Part shown: piece after piece, positions 9,267 to 19,031 of the stretch
Layout: each line of letters starts with the position of its first letter
Position numbering within the stretch: the stretch's first letter is position 1
Source of the DNA: Rhodospirillaceae bacterium
GTDB lineage: Bacteria; Pseudomonadota; Alphaproteobacteria; TMED109
DNA length: 55,143 nucleotides
Assembly (NCBI GenBank): GCA_902615805.1
Contig: CACMQH010000005.1
Location: 1 to 55,143 of the forward strand
Reading direction: 5' to 3'
Position numbers and translations under genes: made by a program
Notes under the pieces: model-generated
The model's input: the letters and a program-made list of their open reading frames with translations, nothing else
The model's database searches: none
Told to the model about the DNA's origin: nothing

Positions 9267-9764
9267 GTGCTTGCAATAAAAAAAATTTTTACAATAACTA
9301 TTTTTTTCTTTTTTTTAAATAGTTGCTCAAATTTTAAACCTTTATATAAAAATAACTTAATAAGCCTTTATGCTCTACAAGAGATATCTATAATTACAGA
9401 TAAAAAAAGAATATCAGAAAATATAAAAAAAAATCTAGTGGAACTATTCCCTACTAATAAGAAAACAAAGTATATATTAAAAATTGAAGGCTTATCGGAA
9501 ACTACTGGAACTGTATCTGATTCGACAAGGAAAATATCAAGATATAAAAACCAGGTATCGGCAAATGTAAAAATCTATTATAGACAAAGAAAATATGATA
9601 AATTAATTTATGAATTTTATGAAAAAAGAGATGCTTCATTTAGCTTAATTTCAAATAATGTAAGATCAGCAATAGCAAGTAAAAAAAATGCAGAACTAAC
9701 AAGTACAAGGCTGTTATCTGAAGAAATATATAAGAGAGTATTGATCTTTCTTTCTAAAAATTAG
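9267..9764 (+). CDS. lptE: LPS-assembly lipoprotein LptE
   Basis: Outer-membrane lipoprotein that plugs LptD and helps deliver lipopolysaccharide to the cell surface. At 165 residues it has a basic start, a very hydrophobic stretch and lipobox LNSC (cysteine 20), followed by SNFKPLYKNN, the usual start of alphaproteobacterial LptE/RlpB. The GTG start follows the leuS stop by one base. The leuS-lptE-holA order supports the call, since the sequence itself is poorly conserved. Its presence implies an LPS-bearing outer membrane. Confidence 0.82.
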   Translation: MLAIKKIFTITIFFFFLNSCSNFKPLYKNNLISLYALQEISIITDKKRISENIKKNLVELFPTNKKTKYILKIEGLSETTGTVSDSTRKISRYKNQVSANVKIYYRQRKYDKLIYEFYEKRDASFSLISNNVRSAIASKKNAELTSTRLLSEEIYKRVLIFLSKN

Positions 9765-9772
9765 ATTTAAAA

Positions 9773-10759
9773 ATGTTAATAAATGAGAGAGAATATAATA
9801 AATTTATAGAAAATATTTCAACATATAAGTTTATTCTAATACACGGTCAAGATAGAGGAAAAGTAAACGAAAAATCTCTTGAAATAACAAAGAAACTGAA
9901 TTTCTTAAACCAAAATTCTCTAGAAATCATAAACTTTGACTCTGATGAATTTTATAAATCAGAAAATTACTTCTACGATTTAGTTTATCAAAAGTCTTTT
10001 TTTAGCAAACTTACCTTAATAAGAATAAACCTTGATTTATTAAAAGCAGAAAAAGATATCCTTAAAGCCTTAGAAAATTTAGATATAAATAAAGCTAATT
10101 ATATTATTATTGAATCTAAATACTTAGCAAAAAACTCTTTAATAGCAGGTTTGTTTAAAAAAAATAATACGTATGCTTTAATTACTTGTTACCAAGAAGC
10201 TAATGTGAAGCAATCTATTATTAAATATATAAAACTTTACTCGCTAAATTTAGATAACTACAGCTTAAGTTATTTAATTGAGAAATTTGGTAATGATACT
10301 TTAATCACAAAAAATGAAATAAAAAAGTTAGCGCTGTATTCTAATGGAGAGCAAGTAAACTATACTACTATTTTAGAAGCTATAGGTGATAATTCTCTTA
10401 TTTCATTGTATGAACTAACAGACTCTATTGGCATAGTGAAAAAGGTAAAAATTGATTATTTATATGAAAAAACTTTAAATCTAGGACTAAATTATATTGT
10501 TTTCTTAAGAAGCATAAGCCGTCATTTAAGAATAATATTAGAAGCTAAATCAAATAATCTTAAAAATGCTAAAAATATCAAACCTTTAATACATTTCTCT
10601 AGACATACAAAAATTAATCAACAAATACAAAATATTAGCATAATGCAATTAAAAAAATATTTAGTACAGATATATGAGTTAGAAATTGCTTGTAAAAATA
10701 ATTATGATATTCGCCAACTATTAATTAAAAAGTTTATTATAGGTATGTCTAGTTATTAA
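9773..10759 (+). CDS. holA: DNA polymerase III delta subunit
   Basis: Clamp-loader subunit that opens the beta clamp, 328 residues, close to family length. The N-terminal Rossmann-like part contains KFILIHGQDRGKVNEKS and IIIESKYLAK; the C-terminal helical collar contains LIEKFGNDTLITKNEIKKL and VFLRSISRHLR. Sequence conservation is low but the position after lptE is standard. It starts 8 bases after lptE. Its 3' end overlaps the convergent parB by 11 bases, leaving no space for an intrinsic terminator. Confidence 0.87.
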   Translation: MLINEREYNKFIENISTYKFILIHGQDRGKVNEKSLEITKKLNFLNQNSLEIINFDSDEFYKSENYFYDLVYQKSFFSKLTLIRINLDLLKAEKDILKALENLDINKANYIIIESKYLAKNSLIAGLFKKNNTYALITCYQEANVKQSIIKYIKLYSLNLDNYSLSYLIEKFGNDTLITKNEIKKLALYSNGEQVNYTTILEAIGDNSLISLYELTDSIGIVKKVKIDYLYEKTLNLGLNYIVFLRSISRHLRIILEAKSNNLKNAKNIKPLIHFSRHTKINQQIQNISIMQLKKYLVQIYELEIACKNNYDIRQLLIKKFIIGMSSY

Positions 10760-11639
10760 ATAAATCAATAATAGTATCTAATTGTTCTAGACTTTTATAT
10801 CTTACTAGAAGATATCCTTTTCCTTCTTTATCTTTAATCTCTACTTTGTAACCTAATTTAAGAGATAAATACTTTTCATAATCAACAATATTTGCATCTT
10901 TTAAATTTAATCTCTTTTCAGGAAGAGTATTTTTTTTATCTTTATGTACTCCTGCCCTTAAAAATTCCTCTAATTGTCTTACACTCATATTATCTGTAAT
11001 TACCTTATTGGCTAAAACTAATTGATTTGGAGCATTTAACAAAGCTCTAGCATGTCCAAAAGAGATTTTTTTTTCATTAAGAAGCTTTTTTACACCTTCG
11101 TTTAAACTTAGTATTCTTAAAAGGTTTGTAATATAACTTCTTGATTTTCCTGTGCTTTTAGCTATTTCTTCGTGCTTCATTTTATAGTTTTTTATAAGCT
11201 TGTCATAAGCTATTGCTTCTTCTAATACTGAGAGGTTTTCTCTTTGTACATTTTCAATAATGGCAGCCAAAGCATCTGACTTTTCACTTGTATTTTCAAT
11301 GACTATTGCATTTATTGTTTTCATTTTCAAACTTTTACAAGCTCTCCATCTTCTTTCTCCAGCTATAATTATAAATTTTTTACTATTTGTGCTATTATCT
11401 TTTTTAACCAAAATGGGCATTAAGAGGCCTTGTGCTTTTATAGAGTTAGCTAGCTCATTAATAGAATTCTCATCAAAATAGGTTCTTGGCTGGTGTTGGT
11501 TAGGTTTTATATTATTAATATTTAATGCAAGCCCTGCCTCATTTTTTTCATATTTTCTCTTGGAAATTTCTCTGTTTTCTGCTCCTAATAATATATCTAA
11601 GCCTGTCTTTAATCTCTTTTTTTTAATATTATCAACCAT
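10749..11639 (-). CDS. parB: Chromosome partitioning protein ParB
   Basis: CTP-dependent DNA clamp that loads at parS and spreads, guiding origin segregation. It is 296 residues long. Box motifs are present: QHQPRTYFDE near residue 50, IAGERRWRA (CTP pocket) at about residue 96, and ENVQRENLSVLEEA near residue 130. The HTH that reads parS follows (EEIAKSTGKSRSYITNLLRI), then a C-terminal dimer domain. Two matching parS sites lie 3.3 kb away, at 14963 and 15001. The start codon region meets the parA stop at 11639, so translation is probably coupled. Confidence 0.96.
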   Translation of the reverse strand: MVDNIKKKRLKTGLDILLGAENREISKRKYEKNEAGLALNINNIKPNQHQPRTYFDENSINELANSIKAQGLLMPILVKKDNSTNSKKFIIIAGERRWRACKSLKMKTINAIVIENTSEKSDALAAIIENVQRENLSVLEEAIAYDKLIKNYKMKHEEIAKSTGKSRSYITNLLRILSLNEGVKKLLNEKKISFGHARALLNAPNQLVLANKVITDNMSVRQLEEFLRAGVHKDKKNTLPEKRLNLKDANIVDYEKYLSLKLGYKVEIKDKEGKGYLLVRYKSLEQLDTIIDLFNN

Positions 11640-12418
11640 TAAACTACCTCTACTCTTTTTATAAACTCTTTAGCGAGTTCAATATACGCCTCGGAACCCA
11701 TACATTTTCTATCATATAAAATTGCTGGCAGTCCATGACTTGGAGCCTCTGATAGCCTTACGTTTCTTGGAATAATAGTATTGAATACCTTATTTCCTAA
11801 GTGCTTTTTTGCATCATTAATAACATCTTCAGATAATCTATTTCTGCTATCATACATTGTTAAAACTATTCCTTCTAACTCTAAGTTTGGGTTGAGGTTG
11901 CTTTTTACGGCTTCAACGGTTTTCAATAATTGGGCTAGACCTTCTAATGCATAAAATTCACACTGTAAAGGAACCAGCAATAATTCTGATGCAACCAAAG
12001 AATTAATAGTGAGTATACCAAGAGAGGGAGGACAATCGATAATAATAAAATCATATTCGCTTTCTATATTATTGATTTTGTTATATAGTTTTTTATTTCT
12101 GTTTTCATCATCACTTAGCTCAAACTCTATTCCTGACAAATTTATGCCAGAAGGAATTATATTTAAATAGGGAATTTTAGTTTTTATAGAAGCTTTTTCG
12201 ATTGATATTTTTTCTACCATTATCAAGTCATAAACATTAATTTTTCTATCTTCACTCTTAATACCTAGTCCAGTCGACAAGTTACCCTGTGGATCTAAAT
12301 CTATTAATAGAACTTTTTTATTAATTGCCGCAAGCGCTGTGCTAAGGTTTACCGCTGTAGTTGTTTTTCCTACCCCTCCTTTCTGATTTACGACTGATAT
12401 GATCTTAGTTTTGTTCAT
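11639..12418 (-). CDS. parA: Chromosome partitioning ATPase ParA (Soj)
   Basis: Nucleoid-bound Walker ATPase that moves ParB-parS complexes. It is 259 residues, typical for chromosomal ParA. Deviant Walker A is NQKGGVGKTTTAVN (about residues 11-24) with the signature lysine; Walker A' and B are LLIDLDPQGNLSTGLG and YDFIIIDCPPSLG. The C-terminus (PRNVRLSEAPSHGLP) is the usual chromosomal type. It overlaps rsmG by 4 bases upstream and parB by 1 base downstream, within the mnmE-mnmG-rsmG-parA-parB run. Confidence 0.97.
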   Translation of the reverse strand: MNKTKIISVVNQKGGVGKTTTAVNLSTALAAINKKVLLIDLDPQGNLSTGLGIKSEDRKINVYDLIMVEKISIEKASIKTKIPYLNIIPSGINLSGIEFELSDDENRNKKLYNKINNIESEYDFIIIDCPPSLGILTINSLVASELLLVPLQCEFYALEGLAQLLKTVEAVKSNLNPNLELEGIVLTMYDSRNRLSEDVINDAKKHLGNKVFNTIIPRNVRLSEAPSHGLPAILYDRKCMGSEAYIELAKEFIKRVEVV

Positions 12419-13047
12419 TTTTTTTCTTTAATATTATCTATTTTAAGAATTTTAGAATCGGAATTAGTGGCACTATCATAACACTTATAATTAAAATAAA
12501 ATAAACTTTTAGCTTCAATAATTTCTTTCATATATGTCCTTCCTTTATGTAAAACCAGGGTTGTATCGTAACATAAACAATGCCTTACTTTTAAAATAAA
12601 GCTTTTTAAAGGAGAAAATGCTCTGGAAATAATAGTTTTAATATTTGAAGCCCTTAAATTTTCAATTCTATTATTATACATTTTAACTTTTAAGTTGCAT
12701 TCTTTAGCTACAGCATTTAAAAAAATATATTTTTTTTTACTTTTTTCACATAACACTAAGTCTTTTCTTCCCATAGCGGCTAAAACCATTCCTGGAAACC
12801 CTGCCCCAGTCCCAACATCAACAGTGATATAGTTATTATTTTCTTCAGGCAAAAGTTTTTCTATTTGAGCAGAATCTAGAATATGCCTTGTCCAAATAGT
12901 AGGCATAGTGCTTTTACCAATTAAATTCAAGTTTTTTTGATGATCTCCAAGCATACTTACAAATTTTTTTAACTTATAAAGAGTGTCCTCGTCTGGATTG
13001 ATTTGATTTTTAAAAAAATAAAAATCATTTTTATTAACTTCAAACAA
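12415..13047 (-). CDS. rsmG: 16S rRNA (guanine-527-N7)-methyltransferase RsmG
   Basis: SAM-dependent methyltransferase modifying G527 of 16S rRNA, 210 residues. The SAM loop VDVGTGAGFPGMVLA is at about residues 76-90, with LIGKSTMPTIWTRHILDS before it, both diagnostic. The start is TTG at 13047, overlapping the end of mnmG by 8 bases; no ATG occurs in frame until well inside the fold. The C-terminus is slightly reduced but complete. The neighbours are the classical gid locus. Confidence 0.93.
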   Translation of the reverse strand: MFEVNKNDFYFFKNQINPDEDTLYKLKKFVSMLGDHQKNLNLIGKSTMPTIWTRHILDSAQIEKLLPEENNNYITVDVGTGAGFPGMVLAAMGRKDLVLCEKSKKKYIFLNAVAKECNLKVKMYNNRIENLRASNIKTIISRAFSPLKSFILKVRHCLCYDTTLVLHKGRTYMKEIIEAKSLFYFNYKCYDSATNSDSKILKIDNIKEKK

Positions 13048-14911
13048 CTTTTTTTACTTTCTTTTTTGTGTATAAAAGAACAGATGAAAGCGCTGCCGCT
13101 GTAACCCCTGGAATCTTTGCTGCTGAAGCTAAATCAGTAGGCCTTGCAAGCTCTAATGCCTGACAGGACTCACTTGATAACCCTCCTATTTCTTTATAGT
13201 TTATATTTTTAGGAATTTTAACTCGCTGATCTTGCTTATAAGAAAAAATACTTGCTTTTTGTTTAATTAAATGGGTTTCATATTTTGATTGTATTGCTAA
13301 TTGATTAAAAACACGGCTGTCATACTTATTAAAAAATATATACTTATTAACTAATTTATTTTTATCAAGATTTTCAAACCCTAATAATTCATATAGCGTT
13401 CGTCTTTTTCCATCAGCACTTAAGTTCAGATTTAATTTTTTAGATTCATTATGGGTAATTGCAACCTTCTTACATTGATTTTTTAAGTTATTTATATCTT
13501 GCTTATATTTCAAAAATTTTTCTTTTCTCTCTTTTGGTAAAATGTTAAATTTTTCAGCTTTATCAGATAGCCTTAAATCTGCATTATCTGCCCTCAAATA
13601 AAGCCTATATTCTGCTCTTGAAGTAAACATTCTGTAAGGCTCAGGAGCTCCTCTTGTAATTAAATCATCAATCATAACGCCTATGTAAGACTCTGTTCTA
13701 TCTAACTCGCACTCCTTGCCAAAGCTATCTAATTTCAATGCAGCATTTAATCCTGCAATCAGACCTTGCCCTGCAGCTTCTTCGTACCCTGTCGTGCCAT
13801 TAATTTGCCCCGCGAAAAACAAGTTATCAATATTTTTAAGCTCCAGGGTCTTTTTCAAGGCTCTAGGGTCTATATGATCATACTCAATTGCATATCCTGC
13901 TTGAGCTATCTTAACATTCTCCAAGCCCTTGATAGACTTTAAAAATCGCTCTTGTATTTCTACAGGCAAAGAAGTTGAAATTCCATTTGGATAAATTATG
14001 TCAGAATTTAGACCTTCTGGTTCTAACATTATCCTATGCCTGTCTCTATCATAAAACCTTTTAATTTTATCTTCAATTGAGGGACAATACCTTGGCCCTC
14101 TTGAGGCAATGGCTCCGTTATATAAAGGACTTTTGCTTAGAGATTTTTTTATAATTTTATGAGTTTCCCTATTAGTCCAAGCCATATGACAAGGTAACTG
14201 TTCATTATAAGCCTTAGTGCTATCTATAGAAAAAAACTCTGGCACAATGTCACCATAATCTCTCTCTAAAAAATCAAAACTGATAGAATTTTTTTTTAAC
14301 CTAGGTGGCGTTCCTGTCTTTAACCTTGCCATAGGTAGACCTAAAGACTTCAAAAATGCGCCTAGCCCAACAGAGGAACTTTCATTAATGCGGCCCGATG
14401 AAATTTTTTTACTTCCTATATGAATAATGCCATTTAAAAATGTCCCCGTAGTAAGGACAATAGACTTTGAGGCTATAAAACCCCCATCATTTAACTCTAC
14501 ACCCTTACAAAGCCCTCTTTCAATTTTTATGCTTTCTACTAAACCATTTAAAATTTTAATATTTTTATGTCTTGCTATTTCTTTATTGATCGCCTTTTTA
14601 TATAAACTTCTATCAGCCTGACACCTTGGCCCTCTAACCGCAGGCCCTTTGCTAGCATTTAAAACCTTAAACTGAATGCTTGCCCTATCTGCACATCTTG
14701 CCATTATGCCGCCCATCGCATCAATTTCTCTTACTATATGACCCTTTCCTATTCCTCCTATTGCAGGGTTGCATGACATTGATCCTATATTATTTTTATC
14801 CATAGTAATTAATAGCACTTGGGCGCCCGTTCTAGCAGCTGCGCTTGCCGCCTCCACTCCTGCATGCCCGCCACCTATAACAATTATATCAGCAAGTTTT
14901 ATCATATTCAT
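13040..14911 (-). CDS. mnmG: tRNA uridine-5-carboxymethylaminomethyl modification enzyme MnmG (GidA)
   Basis: FAD-dependent partner of MnmE that modifies U34 of certain tRNAs, 623 residues. The Rossmann FAD motif IIVIGGGHAGVEAASAAAR is at the N-terminus; SMSCNPAIGGIGKGH and LKTGTPPRL follow, and the C-terminal tRNA-binding part contains GLSSESCQALELARP. Start could be M1 or M3 (MNM). parS sites lie in its 5' flank, between it and mnmE. Confidence 0.97.
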   Translation of the reverse strand: MNMIKLADIIVIGGGHAGVEAASAAARTGAQVLLITMDKNNIGSMSCNPAIGGIGKGHIVREIDAMGGIMARCADRASIQFKVLNASKGPAVRGPRCQADRSLYKKAINKEIARHKNIKILNGLVESIKIERGLCKGVELNDGGFIASKSIVLTTGTFLNGIIHIGSKKISSGRINESSSVGLGAFLKSLGLPMARLKTGTPPRLKKNSISFDFLERDYGDIVPEFFSIDSTKAYNEQLPCHMAWTNRETHKIIKKSLSKSPLYNGAIASRGPRYCPSIEDKIKRFYDRDRHRIMLEPEGLNSDIIYPNGISTSLPVEIQERFLKSIKGLENVKIAQAGYAIEYDHIDPRALKKTLELKNIDNLFFAGQINGTTGYEEAAGQGLIAGLNAALKLDSFGKECELDRTESYIGVMIDDLITRGAPEPYRMFTSRAEYRLYLRADNADLRLSDKAEKFNILPKERKEKFLKYKQDINNLKNQCKKVAITHNESKKLNLNLSADGKRRTLYELLGFENLDKNKLVNKYIFFNKYDSRVFNQLAIQSKYETHLIKQKASIFSYKQDQRVKIPKNINYKEIGGLSSESCQALELARPTDLASAAKIPGVTAAALSSVLLYTKKKVKKVV

Positions 14912-14962
14912 AACTAGTTAAATATATAGATGCCATCAAAATAGTCTACAAAAACTTATAGG

Positions 14963-14978
14963 TGTTTCACGTGAAACA
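14963..14978. promoter_or_regulatory. parS: parS site 1 (perfect consensus)
   Basis: TGTTTCACGTGAAACA is identical to the canonical 16-bp chromosomal parS palindrome bound by ParB. It lies in the 105-base gap between mnmG and mnmE, 3.3 kb from parB and about 6.5 kb from the proposed origin. Confidence 0.95.
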
Positions 14979-15000
14979 ATATAATCAGCTTTTGCCTTAA

Positions 15001-15016
15001 AGTTTCACGTGAAACT
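15001..15016. promoter_or_regulatory. parS: parS site 2 (outer base pair changed)
   Basis: AGTTTCACGTGAAACT keeps the 14-bp core GTTTCACGTGAAAC and full symmetry; only the outermost base pair differs from the consensus. It starts 38 bases after the start of site 1 and directly abuts the mnmE stop codon (15017-15019). Confidence 0.9.
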
Positions 15017-16330
15017 TTATTTTCCTATACAAAAACTGGAAAAAATATTGCCTAACACTTCCTCTACATCTATGTTTCCTATTATTCTTTCTAGGCTTCT
15101 GTTGGCTTGCCTTAAATGCTCGCTTATGATTTCCTCTGACTTTTCCTCTAATGCTTTAGTAAGGCTAAGCTTTGCCTCTTCCAGTTCTTTTGCTTGTCTT
15201 AGATTCAAAATTATGTTTTTTGAATCATTGAACTTTTTAGTTTTTTTTATTATTTCTTTGTGAATTTTTTGTAAAATATCTTTTAGGCCTTCTCCTGTTT
15301 TTGCACTGACTAATATAGCCTTGCCATCTAAGTTTTTTTTAATTTTTTTACTTTTATCTATTTTATTCAAAACAAGCCATTCCTTTTTACCGTGGCTTTT
15401 TGGTAAGTAATTTTCATCTTCTGTAATATTTAAAATAATATCTGCTTCCTTCAATAGCTTTCTTGTTCTTCTTATTCCTTCTCTTTCAATATTGTCTTTG
15501 GTTTTTGTAATTCCTGCTGTGTCATAAAAAATTATAGCGTGCCCTTTAAAATTGATTTGCCCTTCAATAAAATCTCTGGTGGTGCCTGGTGTATTGCTAA
15601 CTATAGCCTTTTGTTTTTTTAAAATACTGTTAAATATGCTTGATTTTCCTGCATTGGGTTTGCCCTTAAATACAACCTTTATCCCTTTATTTACTAATTC
15701 ATAATAATCTTTATTTTTTATAGCGCCTTTAATTTGTTCTCTTAATATAGAAAGCTCTTGAGTTATATTTACGCTTTCTGGGGTGTCGCTTTCATCTGAA
15801 AAGTCAATGCTTGCCTCTACTAGTGACATACACTTTATAATTTCTTTTCTCCACTTCATTATGGGAATAGATAGACCACTATTAAACTGACTTATTGCTA
15901 GCTCTCTTTGTTTTTCAGTAAGAGCATTTATTAAATCATTAACAGCCTCTGCTTTTACTAAGTCTGTTTTTCCATTAATTATTGCTCTTTTAGAAAACTC
16001 TCCTTGTTCAGCATAACGCACGTTAGGAAATGAAGTTAAGGCAGAAAAAAAGCCTTGGAATACAGCATCTCCTCCATGCGAATAAATTTCTATGCTGTCC
16101 TCTCCAGTGTAAGAGCGTGGTGCCGGCATCCAAACAACTAAACATCTATCTATTAATTTTTTATTGCTTTTTGGGAAATAAAAATTTCTTAAAGTTAAAA
16201 GTCTTTCAGTGGGTGTACTTTTTAATGTTAGCTTTTTTAAAATTCTCTCACTATCTTCTCCCGATACTCTGATTACAGAGAGTGCTGCTATTTGATTGCC
16301 TGTTGCTAGTGCAAATATTGTATTTTGCAT
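15017..16330 (-). CDS. mnmE: tRNA modification GTPase MnmE (TrmE)
   Basis: GTPase that works with MnmG on tRNA wobble uridines, 437 residues. The N-terminal formyl-THF-binding domain begins MQNTIFALATGNQIAALSVI. The GTPase domain shows FKGKPNAGKSSIFNSIL (P-loop), NTPGTTRDFIEG, FYDTAGI and LNKIDKS. The protein ends in the invariant CIGK motif with its catalytic cysteine (FCIGK). A parS site touches the stop codon. The start is only one base from the end of the ferredoxin-like gene, suggesting co-transcription. Confidence 0.97.
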   Translation of the reverse strand: MQNTIFALATGNQIAALSVIRVSGEDSERILKKLTLKSTPTERLLTLRNFYFPKSNKKLIDRCLVVWMPAPRSYTGEDSIEIYSHGGDAVFQGFFSALTSFPNVRYAEQGEFSKRAIINGKTDLVKAEAVNDLINALTEKQRELAISQFNSGLSIPIMKWRKEIIKCMSLVEASIDFSDESDTPESVNITQELSILREQIKGAIKNKDYYELVNKGIKVVFKGKPNAGKSSIFNSILKKQKAIVSNTPGTTRDFIEGQINFKGHAIIFYDTAGITKTKDNIEREGIRRTRKLLKEADIILNITEDENYLPKSHGKKEWLVLNKIDKSKKIKKNLDGKAILVSAKTGEGLKDILQKIHKEIIKKTKKFNDSKNIILNLRQAKELEEAKLSLTKALEEKSEEIISEHLRQANRSLERIIGNIDVEEVLGNIFSSFCIGK

Positions 16331-16642
16331 TTAGTTTTCTATTAAGTTTTTCTTAAAAGTTTTTCTTTTAATTAACAGCTCTTCTATAAACAAATCAACA
16401 TCTTCTTTGCTTGATATTTTATACCAGTTGCCTTCAGGGTATGAAACCACTATTGGGCCTAGTTTGCATCTATTCAAACATCCTGATGAATTTACCCTAA
16501 CTTTTTTAATCGCTAATTCCTTAACTCTCTTCTTCATATAATTTCTTAGTTCTTGGCTTTTATGCCTTCCGCAAGAAATTTTTTCTTTTTCTTTCCTCAA
16601 ATTAGTGCAAAAAAATATATGCTTTTCATAAAATAATTTCAT
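16331..16642 (-). CDS. Thioredoxin-like [2Fe-2S] ferredoxin (COG3411-like)
   Basis: Small protein of the (2Fe-2S) ferredoxin-like family with a thioredoxin fold. The cluster cysteines are FFC and ISCG near the N-terminus, then GCLNRCKLGP, a spacing typical of this family; VVSYPEGNWY follows. The ATG at 16642 (MKLFYEKHIFF) is preferred to a GTG four codons earlier (16654), because it gives the usual start just before the first strand. It precedes mnmE by one base. The electron-transfer partner is unknown. Confidence 0.83.
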   Translation of the reverse strand: MKLFYEKHIFFCTNLRKEKEKISCGRHKSQELRNYMKKRVKELAIKKVRVNSSGCLNRCKLGPIVVSYPEGNWYKISSKEDVDLFIEELLIKRKTFKKNLIEN

Positions 16643-16711
16643 ATTTACTATCACAGATTTGCTATTATAATATTAATATACTATTTTGTATTTTAAAAGC
16701 AGTTAAATAAA

Positions 16712-17689
16712 TTGATAAAAGAAGTAGAAATAAAAACAAATGGTGGGCCTGAAAGAATTTTATGGAAAGAGCGTGAGCTTGAAAAATTGAAACCAGGGCA
16801 GGTAACAATAGAACATACATTTGTTGGACTTAATTTTATAGATACTTACCATAGGTCCGGGTTATACCCCCTTCCTCTTCCTACTAAACTTGGAATGGAG
16901 GGTGCTGGCATAGTGGTTGACAAGTCCTCAGATGTAAACGAATGCGAAATTGGTGATAGAGTTGCATACGTTATGGCTTTAGGCAGCTATTCCACAAAAA
17001 GAAATATTGAAGCAAGCAAGTTAGTTAAAATACCTGATTCTATTTCGGATCAACAGGCTGCAGCAGTATTATTAAAAGGAATGACTGTAGAATATTTAGT
17101 AGAAAGACTTTTTAAAGTGAATAATACTCATACGGTTCTTTTTCATGCTGTAGCAGGTGGGGTTGGTCTGTTGGCCTGTCAGTGGCTAAAGCACTTAGGG
17201 GCAAAAATAATCGGCACAGCAGGAACTGAAGAAAAGGCTGCCCTAGCTAAACAAAATGGGTGTGATGAAGTTATCTTGTATAAAAGTGAAAACTTTGTTG
17301 AAAAAGTAAAATATTTAACAAATGATGTAGGTGTAGACGTAGTTTATGATGGAGTAGGAAAAGACACAGCAATATTAGGTTTAGATTGTCTAAAGCCTCT
17401 AGGCACTATGGTTGTTTTTGGAAATTCATCTGGAAATTGTCCACCTATAGACCCAGGTCTTTTAGCATCTAAAGGAAGTTTATTTTTTACTCGGCCCACT
17501 CTTATGACCTATGGTACTAAAAAAAAGGACCTTTTACATAGTTCTGCAAGAGTATTTGAAATGCTTTCTAGCAATAAAATTAAATTAGAAATAAATACCT
17601 CTTACAACCTTTCAGATGTTTCTAAAGCACATATTGATTTAGAATCAAGAAAAACCTTTGGTTCAATTGTAATGAAAAATGACTATTGA
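16712..17689 (+). CDS. qor: Zinc-free quinone oxidoreductase (Qor, MDR family)
   Basis: NADPH:quinone reductase of the medium-chain dehydrogenase/reductase family, 325 residues. Family motifs are [17 protein letters not shown] (about residues 37-53), the nucleotide loop [20 protein letters not shown], and [21 protein letters not shown]. The structural and catalytic zinc ligands of alcohol dehydrogenases are missing, as in Qor. The start is TTG at 16712. The physiological substrate is uncertain. Its 3' end overlaps the convergent rho gene by 7 bases. Confidence 0.9.
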   Translation: MIKEVEIKTNGGPERILWKERELEKLKPGQVTIEHTFVGLNFIDTYHRSGLYPLPLPTKLGMEGAGIVVDKSSDVNECEIGDRVAYVMALGSYSTKRNIEASKLVKIPDSISDQQAAAVLLKGMTVEYLVERLFKVNNTHTVLFHAVAGGVGLLACQWLKHLGAKIIGTAGTEEKAALAKQNGCDEVILYKSENFVEKVKYLTNDVGVDVVYDGVGKDTAILGLDCLKPLGTMVVFGNSSGNCPPIDPGLLASKGSLFFTRPTLMTYGTKKKDLLHSSARVFEMLSSNKIKLEINTSYNLSDVSKAHIDLESRKTFGSIVMKNDY

Positions 17690-18951
17690 TTCATTGCTGA
17701 AAAGAAGTCTTCGTTATTTTTAGAAGACTTAAGCTTATCTAATAAAAACTCCATCGCGTCTGTAGTTCCCATTGGAGATAGAATTTTTCTTAGAACCCAC
17801 ATTTTTGATAATACTCCTTTATCAACAAGAAGTTCTTCTTTTCTTGTTCCAGATTTAGCAATATCAATTGCTGGGAAAGTTCTTTTATCGGCTAATTTCC
17901 TATCTAAAACAATCTCTGCATTACCAGTCCCCTTAAACTCTTCAAAAATTACTTCGTCCATTCTAGAGCCTGTTTCTATAAGAGCTGTAGCTATTATAGT
18001 TAGACTTCCTCCTTCTTCTATGTTTCTTGCTGCCCCAAAAAACCTTTTTGGCCTTTGCAGTGCATTAGCATCTACACCTCCTGTTAATACCTTGCCTGAT
18101 GAAGGCACAACAGTATTATATGCTCTTGCTAGTCTAGTTATTGAGTCTAGTAATATTACTACATCTCTGCCACTCTCTACCAATCTTTTAGCCTTTTGAA
18201 TGACCATCTCTGCTACTTGAACATGTCTGCTTGCAGGCTCATCAAAAGTAGAAGACACTACTTCTCCTTTAACAGTTCTTTGCATATCTGTAACTTCCTC
18301 TGGCCTCTCATCTATTAGTAAAACTAACAAGTATACTTCCTCGTGATTCATCTCAATAGAGTGTGCTATGCTTTGCAAAAAAACTGTTTTTCCTGTTCTA
18401 GGAGGAGATACGATAAGGGCTCTTTGGCCTTTACCTATGGGAGAAACTAATTCCATTATTCTAGTAGACATATTCTTCTTTTTTATAGCTGGGTCTGAAG
18501 AATCCATTTCTAATTGAATTTTATCATTTGGATATAAGGGCGTAAGGTTATCAAAATTTATTTTATTTCTTATTTTATCCGGAGTTTCAAAATTTATAGT
18601 AGTAACCTTTAGTAAAGCAAAATATCTTTCACTGTCTTTTGGTTGTCTTATCTCACCTTCAACAGTATCTCCGTTTCTAAGCCCAAACCTTCTAATTTGA
18701 CTAGGGCTAACATATATATCGTCCGGACCTGGTAGATAATTAGATTCAGGAGCTCTCAAGAATCCAAAACCATCTTGTAAAATGTCTATTACTCCGTCTC
18801 CGTGAATAGAGGCCCCTTTGTCTGCAACAGACTTTAAGATACTAAACATAATATCTTGCCTTCTCATATTAGCTGCATTTTCTATTTCGTGCTCTGCTGC
18901 TAATTCCAAAAGTTCATGAGTTTTCTTTTTTTTTAAATCTTGTAAATGCAT
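17683..18951 (-). CDS. rho: Transcription termination factor Rho
   Basis: Hexameric RNA helicase ending transcription of untranslated RNA, 422 residues. Order of parts: N-terminal helical domain ([18 protein letters not shown]), RNA-binding cold-shock-like fold with [20 protein letters not shown], and the ATPase core with P-loop [19 protein letters not shown], Walker [14 protein letters not shown] and Q-loop [21 protein letters not shown]. With intrinsic terminators scarce here and several convergent genes overlapping, Rho may carry much of the termination load (inference). Confidence 0.98.
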   Translation of the reverse strand: MHLQDLKKKKTHELLELAAEHEIENAANMRRQDIMFSILKSVADKGASIHGDGVIDILQDGFGFLRAPESNYLPGPDDIYVSPSQIRRFGLRNGDTVEGEIRQPKDSERYFALLKVTTINFETPDKIRNKINFDNLTPLYPNDKIQLEMDSSDPAIKKKNMSTRIMELVSPIGKGQRALIVSPPRTGKTVFLQSIAHSIEMNHEEVYLLVLLIDERPEEVTDMQRTVKGEVVSSTFDEPASRHVQVAEMVIQKAKRLVESGRDVVILLDSITRLARAYNTVVPSSGKVLTGGVDANALQRPKRFFGAARNIEEGGSLTIIATALIETGSRMDEVIFEEFKGTGNAEIVLDRKLADKRTFPAIDIAKSGTRKEELLVDKGVLSKMWVLRKILSPMGTTDAMEFLLDKLKSSKNNEDFFSAMNQ

Positions 18952-19031
18952 TTTAATTGAGATAATAAGTGAAGTATTAGTAAAGTAAATTATAATAAAA
19001 TTTTATATAAGTCAATAAAGTAGTAAAATTA

